From contig CM074187.1 of the NCBI GenBank assembly GCA_037179385.1, positions 930,001 to 994,000 on the forward strand: a stretch of 64,000 nt of DNA. Direction: 5' to 3'. The notes under the pieces are model-generated. The model was given only the letters and a program-made list of their open reading frames with translations, ran no database searches and was not told the origin of the DNA. How positions within the stretch are numbered: the stretch's first letter is position 1; every line of letters starts with the position of its first letter. The DNA comes from Holothuria scabra (taxonomy: Eukaryota > Echinodermata > Holothuroidea > Aspidochirotida > Holothuriidae). The position numbers and the translations under genes were made by a program. Positions 47,783-60,655 of this stretch are shown here, one piece after another.

Positions 47783-49061
47783 TTATAAATCAAATTTGAT
47801 TTTTACATTTTTGAAATTATGCTAGTCAAGGTTTGAAAATGCAATTTGTAAAAACATTGGCTATGTTGAATTCATGTAAAAAATGGTGTAAATATCTGTT
47901 CCTTTTGTAATTTCCAGGTGCTTGGATAAAATAAATCTTGTACAGAAACTGCTTTTGCCTTTTTCATTAGATGGTAGATCTTGTCAAGTGACACCTTTGC
48001 AGGCATCTCCAAAGCTGAAGTCTATGGTAAATTATATTTTCCTTTCAATTATATTTACAAACTGCTTGTAAAATGCTCTCACTATGATGTAGGGGGTTTC
48101 CTGCTTTGTTATCCAAGGATCAAATTGAAGTTCAATCAGGTGATACTTTTTTTCAAATGCTTCCTTTTATTTTCCAAATAAGATTACATCTATGCTTGGT
48201 CAGCACAGCATACAACTTGCTCTTAACACTTTTCATTTGATAACACAAAGTATTTAAATAAAACTTAAATAACCTCATCACAAATTATGATAAAATATTT
48301 CACTGTTAGACCCACACCCCTAACCTGATCAGACAAGAAGATGATGGTGCTTTAAAAATAAGAATTTGAAAAAGCATTAAACCACCTAGCTCCTAAAACT
48401 CCTTTCACCTGAATTCCATTACTATTTAGAGATTCTATCACTTACCACACCATTCTATATACATCTACTGTTATATAGCAAGATGCATTTAATAACGGAG
48501 AATGAAATTTATAATCTCTTGTCACGGAATCAACATGAACCACACACTTTACTCCCTGGAAGTTAAAACATCATCTTACTTGGTTCCAACCATTCAGCCA
48601 GCATTACATGTAGTGTATGTATTACTTGCTAGTGCCTAGTGACCTGATAGTAGTACAGTACTAGTAGCCTGTTTTGGATTGACCAGTAAACTGAATCATA
48701 ATAATCAGCTGGGTGAAAGTAAGCAGTAGGGGAAGGCCAATTCCCCATTCTGAATCCTTCAAATCGTATATAAGCTTTCACGCACAAAACCTTTCCCAAA
48801 TAACACTTACAAAGGATCGTGGGACAGCTTTTTGATGCACATTGTTTTAGGTCATGGTATGAATGTCATTGACAAAAATGATGTGGACACAAAATTTTCC
48901 CCACAATCCTTTGTTACCACTATTTGGAAAATGGTCTTTGGCAGTGCATGTACATCGCTGATATTTATTATTTTTTATCATCAAATACTTCTCTACAAAT
49001 TGGTACATTTAAGGTATTCTGATGCCAGTCGCAAATTCCTAAAGGAGACATTTTTATTCTC
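47783..49061. other. Non-coding stretch, nothing recognised
   Basis: No conserved protein, RNA gene or clear repeat is visible. An AATAAA at 47930-47935 is a further candidate 3' end for the NUP210 transcript. Confidence 0.5.
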
Positions 49062-49417
49062 CTTTAAGGGGCTCACTGAGTTGGTACCTATAACTTAATG
49101 AGTCACTACCACATCACAATGCCTACAGTTAGCATAATGAGTCCAGTTTCATACCTGATAGTTATGGGAAAAATTATTTTGAATTTTGTGGTGTCCTGAC
49201 TTGTAATAGTCTGAGCATAATTTGGAAAATAGTCTGTTCACAAATTTTTGAAAACTGAATTGAATCATTAAGTATTCACTCTTAAAACAGCTATTTGTAT
49301 TGTAGGACATGGGGATTGTCAAAGTTTGACCACACCGTCATTGGTATGTAAAATACAACTTGATAGATCAGGAAAATTTGTTGAATTGCACAAACCAACT
49401 CAATGAGGCGCTTTAAG
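49062..49417 (+). mobile_element. Single-copy MITE related to the 95-bp array
   Basis: The left end CTTTAAGGGGCTCACTGAGT and right end ACTCAATGAGGCGCTTTAAG are imperfect inverted repeats. The 356-bp element matches 32160-32528 throughout and so represents the unexpanded form of that element. It has no coding capacity. Confidence 0.85.
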
Positions 49418-50339
49418 CTGGCCTTACAAATTTACTACGCTCACATTGACACCTACATTTAATGAAAGTCGGTACAATCTACTGTATACATATACTGTGT
49501 ATACATTTCAGCATATACTCCACAGAAATATTGTATAATTTTGGAATAATCCCCACAGCCTAGCTGCCACATACGTCCCCCTATCTATTTAGCACTGCAG
49601 CATGGTACAGGCTTGACACCTTTAAGCTAATTTTATATTTCTATGGACGGTGAACATGATGCCTTACTTCTGACAGCAACTTAAATATGAAAGGTAATTC
49701 TTACTACAGCATAAATACCTATCAACAGAGCTATTGCACAGGCATGCAAATCACAGTAATTTTTTTCTGAAAGTAATACCTACTACACTACTAATCAATG
49801 TAGCTACATTTATAATTGCTTTGAAGATCACATTAATTTACCCCCAAGTTCAAACTGGTTGTTTGCAAGCACCCTTTACACACCAATGCCATGTGCACAT
49901 TTCATCAACTATTCATCAACTATATTAAATAATTTTACCTTCATCCAACCTGACCTTGATGGCGTACTATGTAGCACACAAATACGACCTTAGCAAGCCA
50001 CAGAATAATTCTACAGACTTGCTCATATAAATTATAGCTTCCTTGAAATGTACAAATCCAAAATACATTACATTTAAAATTCTTTTAAATACTTGTTCTC
50101 TATGGAGATGAAGCACCTTGGTTTCGCTCTTACTTAGTTAAGGTGATGTAGCACCTAGGTTTACTTCCACCTCATGTTCCAACCACACAGAATCTGGTTT
50201 CTCCTCATCTTCTACAGGAGTACGCAATGATGGACTACTGTTGTGGTATTTGTACTTCAATTTAAAACACACCTAGTATAAAAAAAAATGGAAAAATGAA
50301 GAACTGAAAGTATGAAGCAAACTAGAGCAACTATGCTGC
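49418..50339. other. Non-coding stretch, nothing recognised
   Basis: AT-rich sequence without recognisable coding, RNA or repeat structure. Confidence 0.5.
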
Positions 50340-52690
50340 AGAATCTCAATACTTTTATGCATGATCAATGCTAATCATGAAGAAGTTGAATGATGTGTTT
50401 AAGTTTTTCATGATACAACAGAAAAGAGCAAATATCAGTGGTAACCAGGTACAGTATCGTACATAAAAATAAAATATGACACAAACTTTAAGGAGACAAA
50501 GTTTCCATATTGTTGCTGATGATATTTGATGTAAATGCAGTCCTCCTTTAGCACTTTGCATAAAAAGATTATCCATCTATTGTTAATATCCTGATGCATT
50601 TCATGCTCAAAAATGATCAAATGGGTAGACAACTAGAACCGAAGACTTGCACACAAGTCCAGCGTTACCTCCCTTACAGTCGTTTACTCCTGAAGGGGTT
50701 TTGCTTCCTGAAATGAGCTACAACCCCGGCCGAAAGCTCACAATTTACAAAACTGAACTGACCAACCTCTCAACCTTCGTTGACATTGAGTCTCTCATGG
50801 AGCTGTATCAATGAAAGTTCTATGATGCTTTTTACATGCTCATGAACTGACATGGTGAAAACAGACAAACGGAACAAAGCCACAACAGATTACAAAACAA
50901 ACCTAGGCCTATCTGCATTATGCAACAAGTTCCACAATGTGTACACAGTAGCACACAAAGTTGAAAGACAACATGCTCTTGTGTCTTTCTGAGTGTGAAT
51001 AGCCATTGATTAAGTACACTTTTTTTTAAGTACGTATAGAAGGATGCATTAAGAAATTAAAGAACCCCAGACCCAAACAAACACCCTGACAGATCACAAA
51101 CACAATGCCAAACATGCACCACTGGTCATCACGCCCTAATATCCTCGAAATTTGTAGTAGGCTGTACAATTCACTGCAAACCTTGAAAGGACGTCTTTAA
51201 TTTATTCCTTATTTTGGGCCTGCAAAGGAACACCTTCATCAAGACCTCTGATTCGTCTATGCAAGTCATGAACGAGACGTGCGTTTGCTTGACGTATCTA
51301 GTCAACTATACATGTCAATGATGTGTTACACAGTACTTGATATAAAGATAGACCAATAAAAATACAAGACCACCACCGTCTCTTAGAACAACATTTTCTT
51401 ATTCCAGTTCGCAAGCGCATGTGGCCCAAATCATGAGTCTTTTCTCCCCAAAAGCCAAGCTCACTGTCTCACTCTGATTATTTGTGTACACTATATACGT
51501 GGCAATGAAAAACTCAAGTTTCAAGTTTCTTTGCTATATTTCTTCAGATTTCTAAAATATCTTGGAACTTTATTCTGTTTGCACCAGAACATTTAGAAGC
51601 TGCGTAATCTTGGTAAAACATCATTAATGGCGATTGAAAATCATAAATACAATTACGTAGCCTCTCAGGCTACGTAATAATTTTTACAATAACACTATAA
51701 CACCAAGTGAGGTACACAATATTGTGCACCACACCGAAACTTAACCCCTCAAGAAATATTTAACCAGATATGCAGATCAGTGACATCTTCTGATAAATCC
51801 AACAATCCAATGACAGCTGTTTTCCTTCTGCATTCCACACTAATTTCTCTCAAATCACTCTCCTTTCTTAACACTATTTTCACAGTCTCATTCAAATATT
51901 TTGGTATTTCACAACTTCTGAAGGAGTGAGAGCTACTTCCCTGCTGATATCTTAAGTGTTTGCATTGTTACACTGTATGACAAGTGTGTAGAAAAATCAC
52001 CCATTCAATAAAGTATGTTACAGATCCCCATACACTTCAATCAACTCTTGAGGGGTTAACTTTTTCATCACAACTTAGAGACACTTTGATCATGCCTCTA
52101 GGACACATTTTGTGCACTACAATGTAACTCCATAAATTGTTTAATAACCTTGTAGAGCCAGGACACAAAACAAAGACTACCAAACTTTTCTGTTGCTTGT
52201 ATCCAACTCTAGGAGCTTATTCCTCTCAAGATAACTTCTTGGGAAATATTTGCTTACAGAGCCTTAGTTTACTGTTTATGGTCAGACTTAGCAAGATTAT
52301 CTTACAGTTACTTCATGCTTGATTTAGCAGCAGTGTGACACCAAGCCTCTAACATCTGAAAGTTAAACTACAAAATGTAAACATTCTCAGTCAGTACTCA
52401 GTGGGTATCTGTGCCTAGCAACCAAAGTGCTGTGTGCAAAGAAAATTGAAGTTTCCAAGATGATTTAAGAGTTTAACCATAAAATTTGCAAAAATAACTT
52501 AGCAACCAACCCTTTTTAATGTGAAAAATGCAATGTGTTCTGCCTCCCGGCCAAGGAGCATGCTCTCAAATTCTCAAAGACATTGACCACTTATCAAGTC
52601 ACATTCCCTTGCTCTAAAGAAATTTCATCCTCTGGCTGGTGTGACAACATCTAAATACATGTTATGTACTGAGATAACAATGGCTGGGCA
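50340..52690 (-). repeat. Dispersed repeat, copy B (inverted relative to 5.6-6.5 kb)
   Basis: Reverse-complement blocks of intron d occur in order, for example CATCACAACTTAGAGACACT near 52067 and CCAAGTGAGGTACACA near 51702. Relative to copy A it has extra segments at about 50625-51678 and about 52200-52545. No protein is recognisable. Confidence 0.72.
50625..51678. mobile_element. About 1.05-kb insertion in repeat copy B, bounded by a palindrome
   Basis: Copy A is continuous at this point, so this segment is extra. Its right edge is a perfect hairpin, ATTACGTAGCCT, CTC, AGGCTACGTAAT (51652-51678). The left edge is near GGGTAGACAACTAG. No coding frame, TIR pair or Helitron-type CTRR end was found, so the class is unknown. 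Confidence 0.55.
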
Positions 52691-53589
52691 AACATCTAAG
52701 TCAGACCAGACAAGATCATCTTAACAGTTACCTAGATGCTTGACTTAACAGAGGCTTGAAGCCAAAGACAAAATAGCAGACTAAAACACACACAATTGCA
52801 CTGTGGGAAAAAATTGGACTGTGCATGGGGAAAAAAGGAGTAAAAACAATGGGCAGAAAAGAAATTTTTCTTTTGCACAACTTTTTGACCACGTTTCAGA
52901 GAAAAAATAACTAAGTTAACAACCTATCAGATTATCAAGTTAAAATTCTGACTGAATAAATAATTGTACAAAAGTATGCTCTACAAAATATTATGATCAA
53001 AATGTAAACTCTACCAAACATGGTGGTGCTGAAAAGGATTTTAGCTTGCAGCTAGCAACCAGATAGTGTGACAGTATCTCAATACATGTTACATCATGAA
53101 ACGTTCCCTCTTGCTTATTGTTACATCCTTCTTCTCTGCCTGAATAACTCTTATCACTTCAGGGAAGAAAAGAAGCCCGCTACATGCAGAATTAATTGAG
53201 TCATGTTTCATATCTGATTTATTGATTGACAGTAAAAGATGTGTTTCAATACACAAAAAGTTATGTAACATTTAGGGTTAGCTAACAGGTCAGTCAGCAT
53301 GTGTTAATTGCTTTTCACGCAGTGTGAACACAATGAAAGCATAGCTCATTTGAGGCCATAGATAATGTCACAAACTCAGATATTTGTTAAACCCCACACT
53401 GCCTTTGATGTACTGCGGTGTCTATGTTGCTTTTTAAGAAGCAACGTCATGGCAGTATGTATTGAGATAATAAAATTGGAATGGAATGAATTTTATCAAT
53501 CTGAAGGCTTTCGAAACCAAGCTATAACCTGAAGTTACTTGACTTGCTTACACCTGCACTAGCAAGACTCAATTGAAAATACAACTGTT
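52691..53589. other. Non-coding stretch
   Basis: Nothing is recognised except a short echo of the copy A/B repeat near 53060-53095 (minus strand, ACATGTATTGAGATACTGTC). Confidence 0.5.
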
Positions 53590-53827
53590 ACCATTTTACT
53601 ACCAGAATGCAAAAATGCATTGAGGTTTCGATGATACATAAATTTTTCATTTCAAATAATGCTATCATGCACCGTTAATCTTCTCACTCAAATGTTATAC
53701 TAGCATGTTCAAAAAATAATTTTGTTATTTCAGATGACCTTTGACCTCCATAAAGGACATACATAGATAGATAGACAGACCAACATACAGACAGGCAGAC
53801 AAACAGGCAAGTATCTTGAAAAATGAA
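53590..53827 (-). repeat. Terminal segment of the 145-bp repeat element, cut off
   Basis: The sequence from ACCAGAATGCAAAAATGCAT through one TGACCTTTGACCTCC unit and a GACA/GATA tetranucleotide tract to TATCTTGAA matches 57660-57868. There the same element continues into its tandem units; here it stops abruptly at about 53827, and the missing continuation appears to start at 61566. Confidence 0.8.
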
Positions 53828-54212
53828 AAGATTAAACGAGAACCTACCTGGTTTGAAGTTTGATCTTGATTTTATGAAGTAATAGTGAGTGAGAGGTAAT
53901 GTGAGAGATCCCGTCCGCGCATGCGTGATCAGTCTTTCAAGTATGAGGCCTGAGTTATCAGACCACAATACAGTGCCCTATTATTGTAGATGGCTGTACT
54001 CCTACTGTAAGCTTTTCCATACATGTACAGAAATTAAATGCTAGCTGGCTTGACTAACATTTTCATTTATGAAGTTTCTGGGTGGGCGAGGAGGGCACAT
54101 TACCTCTCACTCACTATTACTTCATAAAATCAAGATCAAACTTCAAACCAGGTAGGTTCTCGTTTAATCTTTTCATTTTATTTCGTAATACGTTCGATGT
54201 AATGTGATACCT
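53828..54212. repeat. Fold-back inverted repeat at insertion border
   Basis: About 81 bases at 53827-53907 recur in perfect reverse complement at about 54091-54172, separated by roughly 184 bases. The right arm extends (54173-54212) into the reverse complement of 61536-61565. Right next to the left arm, 53898-53935 is the reverse complement of 61505-61543. Confidence 0.85.
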
Positions 54213-57200
54213 TCAAAGCAACTCAGGTCTCATACAACACATTAACAGAACACAGCAGATGACTCCTCCATAAGTGTTCTGTGTCATATACAGTAAATAA
54301 ATGTTTTGAACAGAATTTACTGTTAAAGGTGTTGCTTCAGTGCAATGCTTCATTCAGTACTGACAGTACTATAACTTTTCTTCACATGTATCTAGGTTTA
54401 AAGGAGTACATTTCTTCCAGAACTCTGATACTTAACCTAACCCTTAAAAGGTTTCTTGAAAACTTTAAAAAGTTTCTTCCATACTAGGCACTCCATTCTG
54501 CTTGAGGAAAGATTTCAGCAAATAAGCAGATGTCAGTTGGACACTGCTACCACCGATCTACTGCAGTAGTTTGTGGTTTGAAGTCACTGTTGTCAACATC
54601 AGATTGTTGACATTACTGTTTACACTTCCAGCCATGTGCCTATGTTATCACGTGACACTTTAGAATGAAGCTTACACAAACAGACCAACTTTTCACCATT
54701 CCTCTATGCATTGCTGTCCTCTTTTGGTTCAGTATTCTACCATGACTATACTGTACATTTATGCCGCATTGCTTATTTAGTGGATATGCAATAGCAGCAA
54801 TACCATATGCCCCACATTTTTGTGCCATGCCTACATTGCCTGGTCTACTAATATCACATAATCCCTTTACAAGTAGCTCCTAATGTTTATTTCCATGTGT
54901 TCAGCATATATGAACAGTCTGTCGGATAGACTAAGTACTGACAAGCAGATTTTTATTTAAGTTCCTGGAAACCAGCATTCTGGCAGCTACTGTAACATGG
55001 ATCTTATAACTATGCTGCTTTACATCACAATTGTAATCATATTGAGGCAAGGGAGGTCTGAAATCGAAAGCCCTTACAAATTTTACAATAGTTGTGTAAT
55101 AAATTGGTGTGATCCCTTATTGAGTATCCATGGGCTGATAGGGCTGCCCATGCCAAGTTAAAAGCACTGTATTTGACAATGTCAAATGAAGAAATAAGGC
55201 ATCATGCCTTAACCTGTTCTGGAGTGGAGTATGCACAATGGATCAATGGAAGGGAATGCTAGCAAATGGGAATAACCTCCATTGTTTTTTTTTCAAGTGG
55301 AGTTGCACCAGAAGTTTCCAACTTTGTCTAAAATGTTGCTGAGTACACTTTGACAAATCCCCTTGTCTTCAATGAACAATTCCAATAATGTGAAGAAACA
55401 AGACCTTGTAGTTGATTTAAGGGTAATATCTTGAGGTTGTCAGCATTTTCCCTGCCAATCTGCTGCAGGAAAACAAGTTCAATGTTCTGCAGGGCCAGAA
55501 ATGAAAATTACATCATTGTGGCAAACTGGTGCACATTTGCAACCAAAGCAATTCATACTCTTAGGCAATTTCCAGGCTCCCCTTGCCTAACATCCATTCT
55601 AACTGGTCACTAAATTTTCTACATGCCTAATCAACAATTTCATTTTGATCTTCCTTTCCTACTGGGTTAAACACCCTCAAGTTCAATTTGGTAAATTTCA
55701 GTACAAGCTAGCAACTTTGTGCTGCTCAGTAGCTGTGTTATTGATCACTACTTGCAGTTAGGGTTTTACCAAAATGCTTGCTAAGCTAGGAAAACAGCAT
55801 TCCCTCAACATACGACTGTACGTAGTGTTTAGTTCACTGTTTCTTGTTGGTATTCTATCTGACATCAATTTGTATTGCTATCATAGGCACTTCATCCTGA
55901 ACTAAGGCATCACTTGCCAGAGTGGTTTGAAAGACACCCATACAGAAGATGAAGGTTTTCATATGCCTCAGTGTAGGCACTAGTCCAAATTATTTCTTCT
56001 TTACCTTAAAGATAAGGACACATCAATATCAGCACAGTACTCCCCCTTTTGAGACATATGGTACTACTGTAAGTAACATCTCTCTAAAGCTTTCTGAATC
56101 CAATAACAGAGTGGGGCTTTATTGTACTGTTAGGAAGCTGCTACTGTACCAGCTTTCCAATCCATGCTGCCACTCTAATTATGACGGGCAGTCTAGCAAG
56201 ATTCCATCAATTTCTCATGAGGTCAATCTGACTTGCACTGTCGACAAACTAAAATTAGTCATAAGAGTTTTATTTCTTTTGCAGATGCAGACAAAGACTT
56301 CTCTGGGTGGTAAAAATTCATCTCAAATCTGAGAAACTTGTAGTTCTGGCAACAGCTTCTTTGGCATGTTGCTTTGTTACTGTGGCTATTACCCATGTAC
56401 CACTTCAGTAAAGTATCATATAATTATGCACTGAAATCCCTTGGAAGCAGTCCAAGAGATGCAAAGCAGTGCTTTAGGTAATTGTGTAAAATGCCTTGGC
56501 ATTTACATGACCCCAACTGGATTTTGTCTGGCCATAACTGACCTTTTCACAAAAGCAGGACTTCAGACTGAAAATATATTTTCTTCAAATGCTAAAGAGA
56601 AATAATAATATGCATCTCTCATGTCTACAGATGCCATTGAATAGTCCATTGTAATAAACTTCCTCACAAAACTGTTTTCATAAAAGGTTCCAAGAGATAA
56701 TGGGTCATTCTATTGTCCCCAGTATTCTTGAGCCATGAAAAGGTATTCAAATGAACCCTGCATGAAGCTGGAGTGCTTCCATTTCTGCACATCCTTTTTA
56801 AACTGCCCATGAATCTCTTTGCAACAGCTTCAGCCTCTATGAATAAACTTTAAACGGTCGGCCTATACAAAGCGTACCAAATTTACCTGAAAATGAAAAG
56901 ATATCTTGAAGAACAATTGTGTTCCAATTATGTACAAAATATTGTCAAGGTTGTGTATATAGTATATTGTCAGCTTTCTCATTTATCATAGTAATTGGGT
57001 AAGTTACTTTGTCAACCCCAATATCCTAGCCTCCTAGGTAACCTAGGACCATGGCTTCCTACTGCTGGTTCATTGTACATTTTCCTGCACTCTGGAATAC
57101 TGCACTTGTTTCCTGCTTGTTATCTGGGGCCCTAACTTTGGGCCTATTTTTGGCATGTTTTGCCAGATTGATGTTGGTACACAGTAACGTCCCACAGCAG

Positions 57201-57659
57201 GGGGAGCTTTTCTCACACTGAAATATTGCTGTAAGTTAAGCATCAGCTAAAAATTGTGTGTGGCATCTACCACACGTACAAGCTACGGTTTTCTCTTCAA
57301 CCAGTTCTTTGACCATTTTAATGGTAGTTCTAGGGTTACAGTAGATGACCTCCCAGCAATCACTGAGTTTTACACTGCTTACATTATTAGTTTAGGTCTA
57401 AGCTTGGTCGCAGGCTATGCCTCGACCTCGCCAAGTTTCCAGCTTGACTTACTGTTAATACAGGCTAGGCCTATATACACTAGGCTATGTAACCTAAGCT
57501 ACTAGCCCTGTAAGTACGACAGTAGGGTCTGACAGGTCTTGTGTGCGGAAAAAGTGCTTCATAATTGTTGTGCTGAGACATCTGACATGTTTCAGCTTTC
57601 TTTCTTCCACTTTTGTCGGTTCTTCTAGGTTGAGGCCATTGGCCTAGACTACGTGATAT
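54213..57659. other. Non-coding stretch, nothing recognised
   Basis: No reading frame here resembles a known protein on either strand, and there is no strong repeat or RNA structure. Confidence 0.5.
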
Positions 57660-58722
57660 AACCAGAATGCAAAAATGCATTGAGGTTTCGATGATATATA
57701 AATTTTCCATTTCAAATAATGCCATCATGCACCATTATCTTCACAGTCAAGTGTTACACTAGCATGTTCAAAAAATAATTTTGTTATTCCAGATGACTTT
57801 TGACCTCCATTAAAGACATACATAGACAGACAAACATGCAGACAGAGAGAGACAGACAGCTATCTTGAAAGATCACATTTAAAAAGGTTTCAGACTTTCA
57901 TCCCCCAGCTGACCCCAGATGACCTTTGACCTCTGCCAAAAACAATGGGGACCATCTCCTGACTATAACGCATCTACATACCCAAATATGAAATCTATCC
58001 AAGCTTCCTATCTTGGGATATCATATGTTAACAAGATTTTCAGACTTTGACCCCTGGTGACCCCAGATGACCTTTGACCTCTGCCAAAAACAAGATGAAA
58101 CCATCCTCTGACCATAAGGCATCCATCCACATATACCAAATATGAAGTTTATCCAAGTTTCTTAGATTGAGATATGGTGTTAACAAGATTTTCAGACTTT
58201 GACCCTCTGTGACCTCAGATGACCTTTGACCTCCACCAAAAACAACAGGGACCATCTCCTGACTATAACGCATCCATAAACCCAAATATGAAATCTATCC
58301 AAGCTTCCTATCTTGAGATATCGTGTTAACCAGATTTCCAGACTTGGATCCCCACTGACCCCAGATGACCTTTGACCTATGCCAAAAACAAAAGCAACCA
58401 TCTCCTGACCATAACACATCCACATACCAATTATGAAATCTATCCAAGTTTCCTACCTTGAGATATAGCGTTAACAATGTTTTCAGACTTTGACCCCTAG
58501 TGACCCCAGATGACCTTTCACCTCCACCCAAAAACAGAAGGGTTCTTCCTCTCAATATGGTGCATCTATGTACTAAGTTTAAAAACTGTCAGACATTTCT
58601 ATCTTGAGATATTGTGTTAACAAGCAACGTGTCACAAACACACACACACCCACGCATACATACATACACATGAACGCCATTATGATCCCATTGGTTTCTC
58701 TTATGATCGAAACCAAAAATAA
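57660..58722 (-). mobile_element. 145-bp repeat element, block 1 (apparently complete)
   Basis: On the minus strand the cap GGTTTCGATCATAAGAGAAA, a TG microsatellite and TTGTTAACACAATATCTCAA precede five units. A tetranucleotide (GACA-type) tract and the terminal TCATCGAAACCTCAATGCAT follow. TGACCTTTGACC-type motifs start at 57920, 58068, 58220, 58366 and 58511, a spacing of 145-152 bases. The layout resembles pearl/Helentron-associated elements of marine invertebrates (inference). Confidence 0.8.
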
Positions 58723-59734
58723 AAAACAAAGCATTCACCACTGCACAGCTTTCCCAGTTACTACAGTAGTTAGGATATTGCAGATAAACATCATATGTAT
58801 AGGAATTGGTTCACAATGTACATAGGCTAGCCTAGGCCTATGTGCTATACCTTAGGCAATGGCAAAAGTGCCAAGACATGCTGAAGAAAATTATATCGTA
58901 GAGAAAAACTCCAAGCCTTAAGCTCACAAAAGTACTGCACATTGTTGTATGAGGGACTATTACACACGCCTTGACAATATTTTAGATGTTCTTGGCCACA
59001 TGGATTTTTATTGACCCCTTTCAGTACTCGATCCTGCTTTGTGAAAGGAATGTAGGCTACTGCTGACTAGCACAAACGTATGCAGAAAGTACTAACGTTA
59101 GCTCACTTGCTGAATCAAACCATACATTTTGGGCTTAAATTTCTCAGTTAAGGGAGGTAGACACTTGGTGTTTTCAATTTTTCCAAAAGCCAAGAACTGA
59201 CACTGTAGAATATCGTTAATTTATTTACCTTTTTCCCCTTTTATAATGGCGAACTTTTTTCCGAGATTCCATTGTCGAAATTTGCGAGATCCTTTAACTA
59301 AGCTGTACACACTGAGAAAGCAGTGAATGTGCCGCGAGTAGTTGTTGTGATTGCGCTTAAAGTATGTGATCGATCATTGGTGTATGGAACAATCACAATT
59401 TCCACAAAAATTTCCTGTTGAAGTTCACCTTGTCTTCTTGGCAGGTGTCGAATGTGCACTTCTCCTTCGTTATTACGCAGTGCAAAATATTGAAGCAATT
59501 GCCAAACACGTCCGCCAAGCAAGCTATATTTCAGCATGCATCTGCTCAAATCTTATGCCATCCACATGTGTTCAAACTGCTAATTTTAGCTTTAGGCTTA
59601 GTGCAAGAGAATTTTGGGCCAGGCGGCCAATGTTTTTGTTTTTGTGCCAGGGAGGGGGTGGGGGGGGGGAACTCGTCAGATTTTATCCTGGTTGTGCACC
59701 CGTGGTCAAAAACAGCTAGTGGAGAACACTGTTA
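58723..59734. other. Non-coding stretch
   Basis: No gene is recognised. A G-run lies at about 59654-59669; the open frames around 59350-59870 do not resemble known proteins. Confidence 0.45.
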
Positions 59735-60655
59735 CCTAAAAATGACATTCATTCCAAGTTTCCTATCTCAAGATGTCGTAATAACTAGGTTTTCGGATTT
59801 GACCATTGGTGACCCCAAATGTACTTTGACCCCCACCAACCCACCAAAAGTTATATGGTTCGTCCCTTGACAATATTGCATCTACATACCAAGTATGACA
59901 TTCATCTAAGTTTTCTATCTCAAGAAATAGTGATAACGATGTTTTCGGATTTTGACCCCTGGCGACCCCACATGACCTTTGACCCCCACCAAAAACAGTA
60001 GGTTTATTCTCTTAATAATAATGCATCTAGATACTAAGTATGACATTCATCCAAGCTTTCTACCTCAAGATATCGCGTTTACAAGGTTTTCGGGGTCTAA
60101 CCCCTGGTGACTTCACACGACCTTTGACCCCCAACAAAAACAATAGGTTCTTCCTCCCACTGTGGAGCTTCTATGTACCAAGTATGGCATTCATCCAAGT
60201 TTCCAATCTCAAGATATCGTGTTAACGAGGTTTTTGGGGTCTGACCCCTATTGACCCCAAATGAGCTTTGACCCCCACCAAAAACAATAGGGTTCTTCCT
60301 CTGACAATAACGCACCTACATACCAAGTATGACATTCATCCAAGATTTCTACCTCAAGATATCATGTTAACAAGGTTTTCAGAGTTTGACCCCTGGTGAC
60401 CCCATATGACCTTTGACCCCCACCAAAAACAATAGGGTTCTTCCTCTCACTATGGGGCATCCATGTACCAAGTTTGAAAACATTCAGACCTTCCCTTCTT
60501 GAGATATCGTGTTAACAAGCAAAGTGTCACAAACACACACACACACATACATCCACACACACACACACACGCACATACACACATACATACACACACACGC
60601 CATCGTGAATGCATAGGTTTCTCTTTCATCGAAACCAAAAATGCTGCTATAGCAA
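59735..60655 (-). repeat. 145-bp repeat element, block 2
   Basis: About six units carry TTTGACCCC and TGACCTTTGACCCCCACC motifs near 59819, 59973, 60119, 60262 and 60408. They end at a CA microsatellite (60533-60600) and the terminal TAGGTTTCTCTTTCATCGAA. The start near 59735 lacks the terminal segment seen in block 1. Confidence 0.8.

Noticed and set aside
53684..53968. 94-codon minus-strand frame with a hydrophobic Cys/Leu/Val stretch
   Set aside because: It is a translation of the tetranucleotide tract of the repeat element and the inverted-repeat border.
59351..59870. Open frames of 122 and 150 codons
   Set aside because: They run across a G-run and into the 145-bp repeat, and the translations have no recognisable domain.
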